Source: Zonotrichia leucophrys gambelii
Taxonomy: Eukaryota; Chordata; Aves; Passeriformes; Passerellidae
Reading direction: 5' to 3'
NCBI RefSeq assembly: GCF_028769735.1
Contig: NC_088171.1
Coordinates: 94,889,912-94,953,911, forward strand
DNA length: 64,000 nucleotides
Shown piece after piece: positions 1-14,760 of the stretch (positions are counted from its first letter, which is position 1; every line of letters starts with the position of its first letter). The notes under the pieces were generated by a model. That model ran no database searches. It was not told the DNA's origin and was given only the letters and a program-made list of their open reading frames with translations. Made by a program: the position numbers and the translations under genes.

Positions 1-680
1 ACATGTACATGCACAGTCCTCACTAGAAATCTTTTAACACAAGGCGTTCTGCTCTGGCTCTTGTTCAGGGCCAGAGAGCATCATCCTTTGCAGTTTGGTC
101 TTGCCATCTGATGTCCCTGTTGAAAATCTGTATATATTCTGCAAAGCACTAAATCAGGAACATAATATCCTGGAAGTATTTCTCCTAGTGGAAAATACTG
201 AAGTCAAGTGCCCAGGCTTTTCTGACTACCCAGAACTGGGACATGAAGTTCCTCATAAATATTACTGTACTTATTGAACATATTTCTGGTGGTACTCTAT
301 TTTGCTGCATTAAACAACACAATACTCCTTAACCAATGAATGCAAACTAGATGGCATTTTAAATGCCTTTCCAAAAAGGTATAAACTTGGGTTGCACAGG
401 TACAAAAGTAGGTACTTTTAGATAAGTAGATTATAAGATATATATGGAAAATTATATTTCACTATTTAACTGGTATAAGCTCTTATCTTTAAAGAGAAAA
501 TTTCATTACTTATTCTTTTCACAAAAAGAAATCAAGAAATACAGTTAAAAAAGAAGGAAAAAGAGAAGGCTGAGAAAAGGCTTGTGCAAAACAGCCTGTA
601 ACTTAGATTTTCTCTACTGCTGCAAGAGTAAGTCTTATCTTGTAATAATCTATTAAGAATTCAGCTAGACCAATAACAGA

Positions 681-721
681 GAAAAGGAAAAAAAAACAAA
701 ACAAACCAAACAAACCAAAAA
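681..721 (+). repeat. A-rich (CAAA/CCAAA)n tract
   Basis: An A9 run followed by CAAAACAAACCAAACAAACC units. Confidence 0.75.
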
Positions 722-3700
722 GAGCAAATCCGAAAACCACTGGAATGTCCAGCTACCAGACCAGTTCTAGAGCTTGAATGGTGATAAAATCCTCATGATA
801 GTGAGCTGCTTTGGTCTTAAAAATGTCCAGCATACTTGGTTGATAAAGAACTCACCTAAACAAAAACAGCCTTTACACCACTGTAAGTAAATCCACATCA
901 AGGAACATTTCCATAATACAACTGCAGAAAAGACACCTTCAGTTGAAAAGTGAAACAAGCACAGAAGCTGTGCAGACCCAGAATGAAACACACAAACAGT
1001 TGTCAGACTGAATTAAAGTAGCACAGCATACTATTCCAGCATACCACTGTGGTGTGATATGTTCTGCTTTGCTCAAAAATAATCAACCACTTTAAATATC
1101 AGCATCCCTACAATTAAAAGAGTGAAAACAGTACTTATGAAAAGTAAATTATTTCATACATAGGTTTGCTGCATTCAGTACAATGTATACTGCGAGAAAA
1201 TGTTGCAACTCAAACTAACACATGATGAGTACTGTAAAAAAGATAATGGTATACAACAATTCATTCATCATTAAGGCATTAAAGTATCCACAAAAACTCT
1301 AAAAGAAGTTTATGGACCATGTTACACTTATGTCCCAACCAAAGGACACAAGCAAATTTAATACTGATTATTAACAAAACTGATCTGTCAGTGTCTTTAA
1401 AAACTTAGTTAATAATTCTAATAAGCAGCTCCCCTGTGTTCAGCAGTGTGAAACTACAGGACAATGCACACAGTAAGAAACACTATCTCAGAGTAAAAAA
1501 CCGAATTGCTTTGTTGCACTTGGAGCTAGTACATTGTTGAAGAGAGTTCACAATGTTGTTACTTGCTTCCAAAGTCTTACTAAGGGTTCTCCAAACACAG
1601 GAAGCGTTGTATTCCTGTGGAGGCGTGCCTGTTGCTCCCCTTGAAGAGCTAATGGATGCAAGCACAGCTCCCACATCCACGAGCAATATGGTCCTCCATT
1701 TCAGAACAGCATGAATGCAGTAAGTCATAAAAAGATATAACTGCTATCTAACTCCTGTTAGAAAGTTTCTCACTTGCTTCCCAGAACTCAAAAAGTGTAT
1801 CTCTAGAAATATAATGGGATTTAAAGCAAAGAAGGGCCATCATCATAGTGTGTCAAATGTAAGAAAAATACATAAGACAGAACATGAATTTCTACTTAGT
1901 CTTTATTGAAATGATAAATGCGATTGAAGCAGTCTCAGCAGACTTGGACTATGGAAAACACTATCAGCTGCCTGGAAAATACATTAAAACTGTTGGTCAA
2001 CTCCGTAATTGTATACTCAGCTGAAAGTTTGTCACTGGTGCTTTTTGCTGACCAATTCAGCATCACTGGTTAGATCAAGCAACATTGTGTTTGTATGCCA
2101 AACCTACAATGTCTGTCTTTGCTGCAGTGTCCGTAACACAATATATCAGAAATAGCCACACACAGCAGTTTTCTGCATCTCCTATACCTTTAACTTAATC
2201 AGACACAGTGTGACTCACAAACGTCTGAGATCATTTCTTTCTGCTTGTATGAGCTCAGGGAGGCCTCTTTAATTTATCACCAAATAAAGGCACAAATTGC
2301 TGGTGCTGGTGATTCTGGTATCAGCCTGCAGTTGCAAGAGTGAGAGACCTATTGGTTCATATGACATTGTCTACTTTACAGCCTTGCTCTTTTTGACTAA
2401 ATAATCTTTGATTGCTTCACAGAACTCTCTTAACTTCATCACAGGATCAAGCCAAACACTAAACAGTGTTTACGTTTCCACTTGGCTTCATTTGACTTTT
2501 AGAAACCTGGATATAATGCTTCCTTCCATGACTAAATACTTACAAGGTACCCATGCTCAGGTTTAGATTCATTACATATATAAAAGTGAAATATAAAATT
2601 CAATGCTAGACCGTATTTAAAAATAACTTTTGCCGTATCTCACTAATGAAAACATAGCGTTGCTTTAGAGGACGTACTGTTGGCGTGAATGACAATACAA
2701 AACCTATGTGCATCCTGTGCAGTCAGAAAGGGCTTGGCAAGGATTTATGACACAGACAAAGGAATTCTTTCAAGGACATGTAGCAAAATAACCTGAAGTT
2801 ATGAGACAAAAATACAGGACTAAGCAAGACCAGTCTGGAACAGCCTTCCTCAAGCTGGAATGGGCAAAATAAAACACACTCGGAGTTGTTATCTCACTTC
2901 TTTTTTATCTCTGAACTTGATATTCATAATCTAGGAAAAGAATGTGCCATTGCTAGGTGAAATCTTTACAGCTTTAGAGGTATAGTCAGTGAAAGACCAA
3001 TTGTACCATCTAGCCAGAAATTTGAGTTACCTTTTGGGGTATTATTTTGTTTGTTGTTTTGCTTTGTTTGTAGTGCTACCTTTTTGCCAAAGAAGTGGTT
3101 TATTGATCACTCCTAAGTGTTTAGTTATGCTCTGTTTTGGAAAGTAAGACAGGACAAAGAAGAAAGACTATGGATCACGAGACAAGAGATTTAAAACCAA
3201 CTCCAATTGGTTCACTGTGAAAAATGACAAAAAGTAACACTTTCTGGCTGATATAAGGTTTACTTCAGATGCTCACTATCATTATAGAAAAGGGAAAAAA
3301 AACCACATGCAAAGGTCAGATTCTGTCACTATTACTCACATTAGGCACTACCTTAACTTAACATGCCTCATGAAAAATTGAAGTCAAAATAATCTGACAC
3401 ATTATGGCAAAATGCCCTTTATCTAGCTCATACATCTATGAACAGACACTCCAATAACCATATTCAGGCTTTTAGCATTATTTTTAAAGACAATGTAGTG
3501 GACACAATTCTTTCATTCTTTTCCAGCAATTTAAAACTGATCTTTACTGATATTAGACAAACTATTCCTGACTTTTAATGGTGAAGGACTATGCTAAATT
3601 CAAGTGTCTACATCTGAGATTTAGGAAAATACTTCTTACCACTCAGAGTACTTATCTGAGAAATGCTTTAATTGAATAGATTGTAATTCTAGACCTAATA

Positions 3701-6700
3701 AAGTAAGCTTTCTCAGATGAAGTAGAATGATGGTTATAAATGTTTAAATTATAACTCAGACACTCCTCCTACATTCTTCTGATGTGAAATGTTCAGCATA
3801 AAAGCAGTAAATACTGTCTGGTTGTTATTTTAGTCACTCTTAAAGTATTGATTTTATACTAAACATAAGGAAATTAAAACCTTAAGGTGAAACCAATGTT
3901 TTTTCACAAGTTTACAGCCAAGTCAGTAGAAGGTTTGTTTAAAATATCATTCATAGCATATATTGACATTATAATATATCTGCTAATGATCAAACACAAA
4001 GGAAGATATAAGTGCACTTTACTACATATGCACATAAAAGAGTATTATACATGACTGTTTTAAAATTATATGTTTTAAGTGCTGTGATATTAAACATTTA
4101 ATAATTTGGCAATTTCTTTCAAAGACAACTATTAAAATTAAGGAAGAAGAGGCCAAATGTCAGCTCTGCTGAACTCCTGCCTGGTCCTGAAGAGAAAGTA
4201 TGTATGGGGAATGAGGACGAACCAATTTCTTCATTTTCTTGGACTAGATGAAGGTCAAATGTCTCCCACCATAAGATGGCTAAGTTCAGAGCTATTTAAG
4301 CTGAGGCCAGCTGCAGCTAATGATTCTTGATGATAAAAATCTGCTGGAATACTCTATGTCCTTCCTTCTACCCAACCCCTGGCAACAAATGACCCAGTTT
4401 TAGGAGGTACTCAGATTCTACATTTGCCCTATCTACATCTGAGCAATTTTGGACAATGAGCAAAAACCTATCCAGGCTCTCTTGTTCATGCAGTCTGCTG
4501 TTTTATGGTACAAAGGCTGAAACAGCACAAGTTATGCAGAGCTTCACTCTGTGCCTGCTTAAGGTGAAGGGCGTGGTTGCACACTGGTCTACAGAGCACA
4601 AGGAAACAGAGGTACTGTGAATCACACCTTTTCATCTTTACATAATCTGTAAATTCAGAGTTTTTAACAGGAGCCATGTCAGACAGCTTATATATCTCAT
4701 TCAAATGAAGGCTGCAGCATTTACCAACCATCCTTACTGCAAAACACACTGTTTGAGATTAATGTCCCCGACCAGCAAATCCAGGGATGAGATGACACAG
4801 TTAGCCAGAATGGAATTTTAGATTTGGTACTGCTGCTGAGCAGGTCCCATAAAGGAGATACAGAAGAGACTTAGAGAATACTGCTATCAGCAGCCAAGTT
4901 GTGACAGCAGTAAGGGGAACATTGTTTCTTCTCTTTGAAATACAAGAGCACATTCCTGTGCTTGTTCCCCCATTCTACTCCTTACTTTTTTGATATGAAG
5001 TCCTATCCAGAATTTCTATTTCCTTTTGCCACATTATTAAAGGCAGTGAGTATCACTATTAATATGCATGTTCATCACACCAGAATAGGTTCAGTTTTGA
5101 TTTTGAAAAGATGCTCTGTATTAGGGGAAGACCAGTCCCTTGGGAGGCTGGGACTGGGCTGCAAGACCTTCTGTCAGCTCCCCACCTGAGTCTGAAAGAG
5201 GCCTCATCCATACATCTGTGTCTGAACTGAGGATCCAACACAATTTCAGCAGGAGGCTGGACATTTACAAAGCAGTTAAGTATGTAACATGCTTACAGAA
5301 TTGGACTTTAATTCCTCTTTAATTACCCCATTTCCTCTCTCTCTTACTACAGATCTGAAATTACCTGGATTTCTTCTAAATTGTATAATATTGCTTCTCT
5401 ACTTCTGAAATACACTAAAAATTTTTAAAAGGGGAGACTAGGAAATTAAAGAGACTCATGAAAATTTCATAGGTTCCACTGTCAAATTCTCCTACTTTTG
5501 TACATTGAAAGCCCAACCATTTATCTTGAGAGCCTTACTATCAGAATATCTTCCTTCCCAATATTTATCAAGTTCATCACTGACCAGGGTTTTGTTAACA
5601 AATGTGGGCATGCACAGACACACAACACAAACTCATTTTGCAAAGGCAAGAAGTTAATTTTCACTGTATGTTTAAGATAGGGAGTTGCTGTCTCAGTTTG
5701 ATATGAAAGATACAGAGCATTTTCCTCAAAATTACAGCTATTCCTTTTTTCCCCACAGCACAATGAAGTTTCAATGAGTCAGTTTATCTGTGTAGATTGG
5801 TTTATGAATTGCATTAATTAATAACTGCATTCTTTGAAAAATGTAACCAGCTCTTTAGCATCTGTCCCAATCTTTTCTTTGTCTCAAATGACACTAAAAA
5901 AGGAATAAAGCACACTTTTATCAGTAATGCTACTTCACTATAGGAAGGTAAATGACAATTTGAAGCCTCTGAACACTGATTGCAATTGCTCCCCAGCAGC
6001 AAAAATAAAAAGTGGTTGTTGGGGTCAAAATCCCCAAATTGCCAGTGATGTTTAAATATTTCATCTTTAAATATCAGCTGGACTAGTCAACAATTTAAAA
6101 GTTACCCATAACACTTCTGCCTTGACTGCACTGCACTGTAGAGAAAAGTAAAGATGATGACACCAGGGAAAAGAGTGCACATCACCTGACTCATCCACAC
6201 CCCATCTTAAACATGGTGAGGTCTAATTAACAATACTTTAGATATATACTGAAAGAAATATTCTTAAGTACCACATACTGAATTGAAGTAATGTGCAAAA
6301 GTTGCTGCCGAAAAAACACAATGCTTGAGTAAGCTGTCCACAGAAAACTGACATACCTTTCTTTGGGCTTAGATATCTATATGAAACTTTGGACTGCCAA
6401 GCAATTAAATCTTTCTAGGTAAAAGACCCAGGAAGAAAAAGTTATATTTGAGCATATTATGTATTAGTTATATAAATTACAGCTTTAAACAGTTGTGATT
6501 TTGTATTTACTCTAAAATCAGCAAATAATTTTAAAGTTGCAATTACGAGAAATCTAAAGTTGCTATGTAAATAATGTACAGTTTGTTTACCAAAAATAAC
6601 TGCCTATATACATAACTACACATATCCACAAAGGAGTGGGACCTTTTCCTTTCTGCCATATTTTGACCCAAGAACAGGGAAAGAGGGATAAGGCAGAGTG

Positions 6701-8680
6701 TTGACACAATACTCCAGATAATTATTGCTGCTCTTTCCTTCCTTAAGCAAAAGGAAGGGCTGGGATGGATATTGCAATTCTCACAAGTGCTTCTTGAGAA
6801 AAAGATACTGCAAGGGAAATTATGCTTACATTCCTGGCTCTACCAAAAACCAAAACCTGACTTTTAAGATGAATTATAGGTTAAATAATCAGCATTTTAA
6901 AATGTGTACTTAGCACTGTGGATAAATCTTATCCTGAAGATGATACATTTCAAAATTCTAATAAAAGATGATATCTGAGATATAAAAATGAACAATAAAA
7001 TCACACATTTTATCCTACAAAAACAATAAAAACTAACTGCTCTGTAACATTTCAGTCAATAAAGCAATGCAATTGAATTTATAACTTTGGTAAGGAGGCT
7101 CAAGAAAATCTAAATAAATTATTTCATGAAGTATTTTAGCAAGAAACACTTGAAGAAAACTGTAGATAAATATAAATGCAATTTATTAACTAAAGAAAAT
7201 AATGACAAAGAATTAAATGCCAGGGCATACCTCTACAGATCTGTGAGGGCAGTCACATTATTTAGCAAAGAGCAAGGTATCCCCAGTATGGGGGAAGGAA
7301 GGGGAGAACACAGACAGGGCTCTCTGTTTCTCTGCTTACAAGACACAGAGTGTCCAGGCTTGTATGAGGCGAGCAGGATTGTGTGGGGTTGGGAAGACTT
7401 TTGTCCATCTCCCACTCGCCACCAGCTCAAATACCTCTTACCATGGCAGCATTCCAGAGGTGCTCCAGTGCATCTCCATGCTCACAGCAGAACTCCACTG
7501 CCAGCTCTTGAGGAAACACTCTGCTACTTTATGGGTTTTGTAAATAGTGATACAGTTCTTTCAATAACACTGTTTTGGTCTGACACCCTGACTTAGATCT
7601 GAAATACAATGCAGTGATTTCTGGCTAATGTTGACTTTTTTGGTGGAATATAAGCAAATACTACCTTTTGCTGCAAACACTCAGGGATTCTGCAGCACTA
7701 GTGGTAGCACATGCACAGTGCACATAAACTGGTGTTTAGAGCAGCATCACCACAGATGAATTCTAATCTGAATCCTAACTCTAACCCTGGACCATTTCTT
7801 ATCCTGTACTTGAAGATCAGTCACAAAGCCTCTTGAGTACAAGTAAAATTTGAATTATAAGGAATTTCAGGGCTCCTTATTTTCCTTACCATTTGTCATA
7901 GACACAAGGAGGGAACATAAGCCCATGTAACCATTCAGTGAGTTGTGGACTCAAAATACCTCTTTTCTTCTTTATCCTTTAGTTCTATATCGAATTTGGA
8001 CAAATCTTATAATACATTTATTTTATTTACTCAATGAATGATGTTTAAAGGCAATGTGGTCTTCTTATGGTTAAGCAATGCAAAATAAATATATGGCTTC
8101 AATTCTGTATTGCTGGGTACTAAAAATTAATTACAATATTAATTAAGTAATAATTCCACAAAATCATTTGTTAAAACCAGCTAACAATATATCAATCATT
8201 ATGTATGGTAATAACCAGTTTGGGGGTGAAGGTGTTAGAAAGTATAACAAATAGTTCATAGCAGTGATATTTAATTTAAAAAGGTAAAAAAAAAAAAAGA
8301 AATCAAGTGTTTGAAAGACCTTCTGTCACTAAGCTGCCATCCAGAGCTGTAGCCTGGAAGTCACTTACAGACACCACACAGCCACAAGGCTGTTGGCACT
8401 TGGCTTTACCAAAAATTAAAGCCATGAGACAAAGGAGTAGAAGGGATGTAAAATGCAGCCAGTGAGTGCCACTGCTGAGTGCATGCCTTTCATAGCCATA
8501 ATTTAAAGAGATCAGAAGGGGGAAAAATGAAGCCCAATAAAAATGGAAAATGTTAGATTAATGACACAGTCATTAAAATAAAAAAGGTGGAGTTATAAGA
8601 GGAACAGCTCTTATTTGAATTATTGAAATTAAACAAGTTATTGTAACAATCATTCTAAAAATCACATTTTACTAAGTTCA

Positions 8681-8696
8681 AGGAAGGAAGGAAGGA
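8681..8696 (+). repeat. (AAGG)n short repeat
   Basis: Four AAGG units followed by an A run. Confidence 0.75.
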
Positions 8697-9939
8697 AAAA
8701 AATAGAAATCTTCATGGGAATATTTCAAATTGTCAGTGGCTTTAAAAAAGTGATTTAAGATTTTCTCTTGTATCTTCTCTTTCAATTTTAGAATTTTAGT
8801 TGCCATATATTATAATGGTATTTTAGCTATAAAAGTAGTTTTCCACTCACTGTTCTCTTGCCTTTCAAGGAGACAAACAGTTTTTCTTTCCTCTAAATGA
8901 GCACAATAAAATGGGTAAGCTGTCTGGGGAAAAAGAACCCAGACAAACTGGTGGTATAAAGCTCAACAGAAAAATGTGGTACAGAGAAGAGGCGATCTAA
9001 AGCATGTTTACTGTATGCCATGTAATTTATTCCACCAGTCATGTTAGAATAAGAGTTTCTCACTGCTGAATTATCATTAGGTTTTGTTCAAAAACAAGCC
9101 CATTGTTACTGCTGTCCCTGACAGTGTACCTTAAAGAAAGTGGGGGAGAAAATCTGCATGCAAAGCTGTACCATGAAAATAATAATTATGTAATAAATAG
9201 TCAAACAAGGATTCTAAAAATCAGGCCACATCCTGCTAAAATTCCCTACAAACATGCTTCTATAAGCTCTATGCATGTCTGTATGCATTTTAGTAGACTA
9301 ATTTTCAGCACTTCAGTAAGTATTCTCCTATCTTCTTGCAAACCTTCCTGATGTATCAATAGAACTATCAGTTATGAAAAGATTGATATCAAGAGTCATC
9401 TAAATGAAAAATAGAATAAAAATGCAAACTATGGATGCATTTAGAAGAACCAAAGCTTCACAAGATTTTCCTCTCCCTAGTTGATGTAGGCAAACCAACA
9501 GATTGTCTTTCTGTCAGGCAAACCCTGATGGAGATAAATGTAAAGGCTGGAGTGCATGCCTAATTTTTACACACAAGCTGCAACCAGACCATGGATTTAT
9601 GCTTCAAGGCAACCAGATTTCTCCTTGTGCACTCTTACAAACTGCTGCTGCACTCAGTCCATCTTGTTTAAATGCCTTTAAAACCACACACAGGCTCTGC
9701 CCCCTCCTCCACTCCTACTAATTATATACTTTTTGTTTGAAGAAGCAAGCCCTTTATTGCTCATAATTTTAGCTATCACTTGCTTGGGCACCTTCTACAG
9801 ATCAATAGCACGTAGTTAAGTGGATGAAAAGGCTAAATGTGATTGTCATTTGCAATTCAAGGTTCCGTGTTCCCCCCACATACACCCCCAACACCTTAAA
9901 CTTTTAAGCGCTGCATTTGGATTTAATTTTAGAACACTG

Positions 9940-10340
9940 AATTCCTGTTGCAGGTATACAGTAGCTGTACATTCAAACCCCTTTGTCTTAAATTAAACAT
10001 CTGTCATTTTTTAAGGACAGAATACTGGCATAGGTTATAATAAAAAACTAGCATCCAACCTGCAATTTTACAGATTCCATTGCTGGTGGCCATACATCTT
10101 TGATGGCAAAACTACATTGGTTGTAGCGCCATAAAATCAATAAATATTAACCTTTTCTGACACTTTCTGCACGGATGCTTTATCAGTCGCTGTCAGGTGA
10201 TAGAACAGTCAGTGATGTACTGTATTTTTCAGCTCAGAACCAAAACCAAACTAAGAAATCAATGCAGATTAACAAGCCTTTAAATACGAAAATTGGCAAT
10301 GAAATTTTGGTTTTATACCATAAAAATTAAACCAAATCAC
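9940..10340. other. Candidate conserved non-coding element
   Basis: This is a complex, repeat-free stretch with several CpG sites kept in an AT-rich, CpG-poor intron (TGTAGCGCCATAAAATC, TCTGCACGGATG, CAGTCGCTGTCAGG, AAATACGAAAATTGG). It includes HOX/CDX-like CCATAAA and AT-rich homeodomain cores. No open frame or repeat family is evident. The call is a guess from sequence texture; conservation was not measured. Confidence 0.25.
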
Positions 10341-13300
10341 AATACTGCAGAACCATAAGTCTATTACAAGTATCTCTAAAAAAGTGTGAAATATAAATAC
10401 ACTATTTTTTATGGAAAATTAATCACAACAATGGAATTAAACCAGTTTTATATTTCATGACTGACTTACCTATTACTGCTTACAAAATAAAAAAATTTAC
10501 TCAATAATACAAATCCTCTATCTCAGTATTCTTTAGAAACTCAGAGTTCCTGGCTTGATGAGAGACACTCATAACAGCTCAATACACTTAAAACTCAATT
10601 TCTAAACAATGCAAACAAAAAAAAAAAAAAGTTTACTGGAAAGTGAAAAGACATCATTTAAGTTATCTCCCACCTCATATAACTGTAACAATAGCCATGT
10701 TAAGATGCTCCTAAGTATCTTAAAAGCCTAAGGCCTTTAATTATTGGAAAACATCTTGCTGTGTACAATCCATACTGTAGCAGGGTACAGATTGAAAACT
10801 TGGATTGGTTCTATTTCTCCCTGTCCTAAACACTGCAATTTCTTCTATATAACACTGTACTTGTTTACCAGAGCATTAGAAATTATGTTTACTTATGTGT
10901 AATTCATATTAATTTTTTTATTAAAATATGAGCTAGTCAGATAGCATGGCCTTTCCAAAACACTTAGACTTCTTAAAAGCTACCACGAATCTTGAAAGCT
11001 TAGGACACGCTTTATTATTTCTTCAAACATGGACTCTGGTAGTAATTTCTTGGAAAACAATGGCTATATGGGTATATTTACAGTCAGAAAATCCTGAAAA
11101 ATAAGGACTATAATTTGGCTTTATTCATTCTATACAGCCAAAGCCGTATAGAACTTATCTGTAGTTTTTGAATCTGTTATCAAGTATCTTTCTAACAATG
11201 CAGGTAGAGCATTGGTGTAAAGGCAACAATTTCAAAATAAGAGATAGTACCTGCAACACTAAAGTAAATTAGTAAAACCTACTGAAAATACAGAATTAAT
11301 ATTCCAACAAATTTAGACATATATATTCCCAGTGAAGTCAGTAGCAGGTACACAACAGCATTTGGAGAAAGAGGGAACTGCTTTGGGAAATGCAATATAA
11401 TGCTATGGTATGCAAATGAAACATAAATTCAAAAGCACTAAAAGCTTTATCAACATAAACTTTATATTTTAAACTGAAGTACAGCTTTAAATTTGCTGTT
11501 TCTTTCTATAACATCTGCAATTCTAGATTAGCGAAGACAGAGACCTACTTCTGCCAATCAGCATCAGGGGCAATCAAATTGCAAATTCTACAATGATTTC
11601 TTAAAAAAAACACTGGTAAAAATAACTTTAATCAGCTCAGTTTATCAGTTAATGCTAATATTGAAAGGATCCGCATTTATTTTGAAAATCATCCATAAGA
11701 AAAGAAAGAAAGAAAAAGAAAAGCTGTGAATTTAAGAAACGATGAAGTCTAAAAGTTGATAAAATTTAAAAAGAATTTGAAAAAATCATTATGCCTAAAA
11801 TTCTCTCATGTCACTATGTGGACATCTCCTTATAGCTTACTTCTGCATAGCAGAATTACCATAGAGAGATGGCACTCACATTGCAAAGTGGATTATCTTT
11901 AGATTGGGAGGCACTTGTGCACCTGCACAGCCACCTTTTGAAACCCACTTCATATCAGAGTCTGAGTTGCCTTACATAAATGCATCCCCCAAAATCAATC
12001 CTTTTCCTCCCACTTTTTGGTGACAAGGTGGCAGCAAAATCAAAGTACTTACAGAATCAGGAGGTCTAGGGTCTCCATCAAAGTGTCATTTGCTCTCTCT
12101 GCTTTCCCAAGATTCTCAGGAACCTTATGGTGGTTATACCAAGTTATATAACCATTTACTCTGTGTCCCTGAGTACTTGGCCAATATCTCAAACCTGACA
12201 ATATCTTCCTGCAATTGGAGTTGACTGTTGCATACCAGTCATCAGATATGACAATAGCTTTATTTATCAAAAATGCTCTATTTTTTGTTAATTTTAGAAT
12301 GATTGCATTTTATAATTTTAAAACTGATATCTCAAGACATTATAAGAAACATATGCAATCAGTTGGTCACTTACTTAGCTCAAAGGTTTGCAGGAAATAG
12401 CATATGCAACAAAATCCCCCCCACAATTACAACAGAGAACAGAGGATTGTGTTCCCCTGTCTTAGCCCCTGTCAGAGCCCTCCTGATCTGTACTACAAGT
12501 AGGGCTCTGCTGAATTACAGATAACTGAGATTTCATTATTTTCATATGCTGATAAACTTCTAACTTCACATTTCAATATTTTTGTTTGAGTAGGTAGAAG
12601 AACACAAACGGTTCAGCAAATTTTACTGACAATTTTGATAGTAGCTGAATTTGCTCAGAGGAAGGTGGACTACAAAAGAAAGGGTCAACAACAATTAACA
12701 GAACACTGAACACTATTGTAACAGTAAGGATTTGTAGATAAATCCTTACCAGACGAGGCTAACTTGAGTTGACTAGAAGCAGCTTTATCCCACGGGCACT
12801 TTGTGGTGGTGACATGCACTAATACGTGCAGACTCCAAATGTTTCGCCATGGCTTTTCCTTTTAAATTTTACATTAATATAACATTCCAGAAACTACAAC
12901 AACTATTTTACTGAGCGCACAATTGGTTGTTTAATAACTCCTAACTTCAAATTCTTCAAATTGAGTTCTGAATTTTGGATACACCAAATCCAAAATCAAT
13001 GTTACATTAAAAATATTTGCCTAAAACCTTTCAGTGTATCTTGAGATAACTTGATAATCAGTTTTGACTTTCTTTGCTATCAATAGATGCTTTCATTTTA
13101 TGTTTCCTCTAGTACTATTACTTCAAAGTAGGTAAATTCTTTTACATCTCATAAAATCTGTTTTCTGAGAACTGTTATCTGCTATTAGTTCCCAGACTGA
13201 TTAAGAAGTACCATTTTGGCAACATACAAAAGAAGTAGGAGCATAGTTTAGCATGTAGTATGGTAGTTATCTCAATGATTTTTTGTAAGAATCATCTATA

Positions 13301-14760
13301 ATCCCAAAAACTTACAGGGCAACCCACTATTCTAACTATAGGAAAATGACTAATAAAAACCTCTTCCACTAACAATATTCTACGTTTCTGAAATGTTATT
13401 TAAGCAGGCATTGTGACAATCAGTATCTGATCTTATTTAAATACCAGAGAAGTCCTTTTAGCTATACACCTGTCCAGAAAGTCTGTTTTGGGACGTCAGG
13501 GACCTCGTCTACTTTCCAAAGCCAAGGAATTGGAATTGCACCCACTTAAACCAGCAGTACCTTTCATCCAGACATGTGGAATCTGAACCAGCGATCTGAA
13601 TTATCTGAAGCCCAGAGCTTTTATTAATGCTCAGGTTCCTATGCAATTTATATGAAAATTGCAGTCACTTTAAGGTCTCTTTTTACTATCAGAGAAAATT
13701 ATATGAAAATCATATTGTAATGACTCAGAGAATGAAAACATCTGTATTAAATCTGCAGTGGTTACTTAAGTACAAACCATTTCTTTGATGTTAGATATTG
13801 ATGAGCGCATACTCATTCCAATAAATGCAAGACATGCATAAAATACCTTAAATTCAGAAGATGTACTAAGAAAAAGGGGTTCCCCACTAACTGGCCAGCT
13901 GGGAGTTAAGAGATAGGATATCTGTCTCCATGGCTTTTTGACATGATACAAGAATTATAGACAGCCGACATGCAGTGTATTTATATGAGATATAGTTTCA
14001 TATTATGCTCTTATATGTTCACCAAGAAAGTGAAGCAATCTTTCTTCTGTGAGACTTCTACCTATCTTCATTTCCTTTAGTGCAAACAATTATAGACAAG
14101 CTCCTCTCTGAACTGATAATTTTTTAGAGGTCATTCAGCCCATAATTTCAGGTCCTAGTCACTATCCTGATGGTCCTTCTTAGGAAATTGGACCCAGTGG
14201 GAACGTTTTTTCCTTCTGCTTAGTCTATGGGTCAGCATTTTCCTTCCCTTGTACTTCTTAATTCCCTTAAGTGGCAATTATTTAAGGTAGAGTTAGAGAA
14301 GGTGCAATCTACATTCATCCAATAAAACCTAAATATTAAAAAGGACAGAAAAATCCAGCATGGTTACTAAGGATATATGGGAGAGCATTTAGCATTTGAA
14401 AGGTACCAAAGATCTAGTAAATGAAAAGATGGAAAAAATTATGAAGAACTATTTGAAGTAAAATAGAAATTAGAAGTACAAAAGAACATGAGTATCAGAC
14501 AGACTAGGCATCCTGCTTAGAAAGGTCAAGACTCAAGATGCCATGTCAAGGAATTAATGGAAAGTCAGTGCAGCACAGATTGGATTAATGAAAGCAAACA
14601 AAAAGAAAGTCCAGAAGAAATTTTAAAAATCAGCATGGAATTGCAATGATTTGTGATTCATTGGAGCAATTATTGCTGAGGGCTCTTCTCCTCACTCATG
14701 ATCCAAAGTAGTAAAGCACCAAGCACAGAACTAACACTGTGCTTCAATCCCTCATACCTA

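Noticed and set aside
7126..7596. 156-codon open frame on the plus strand
   Set aside because: No recognisable family, no splice or promoter context, and a composition change midway; consistent with chance in a long intron.
14130..14210. Possible CR1 fragment around GGTCATTCAGCCC
   Set aside because: The resemblance is limited to a few short words and could be chance.
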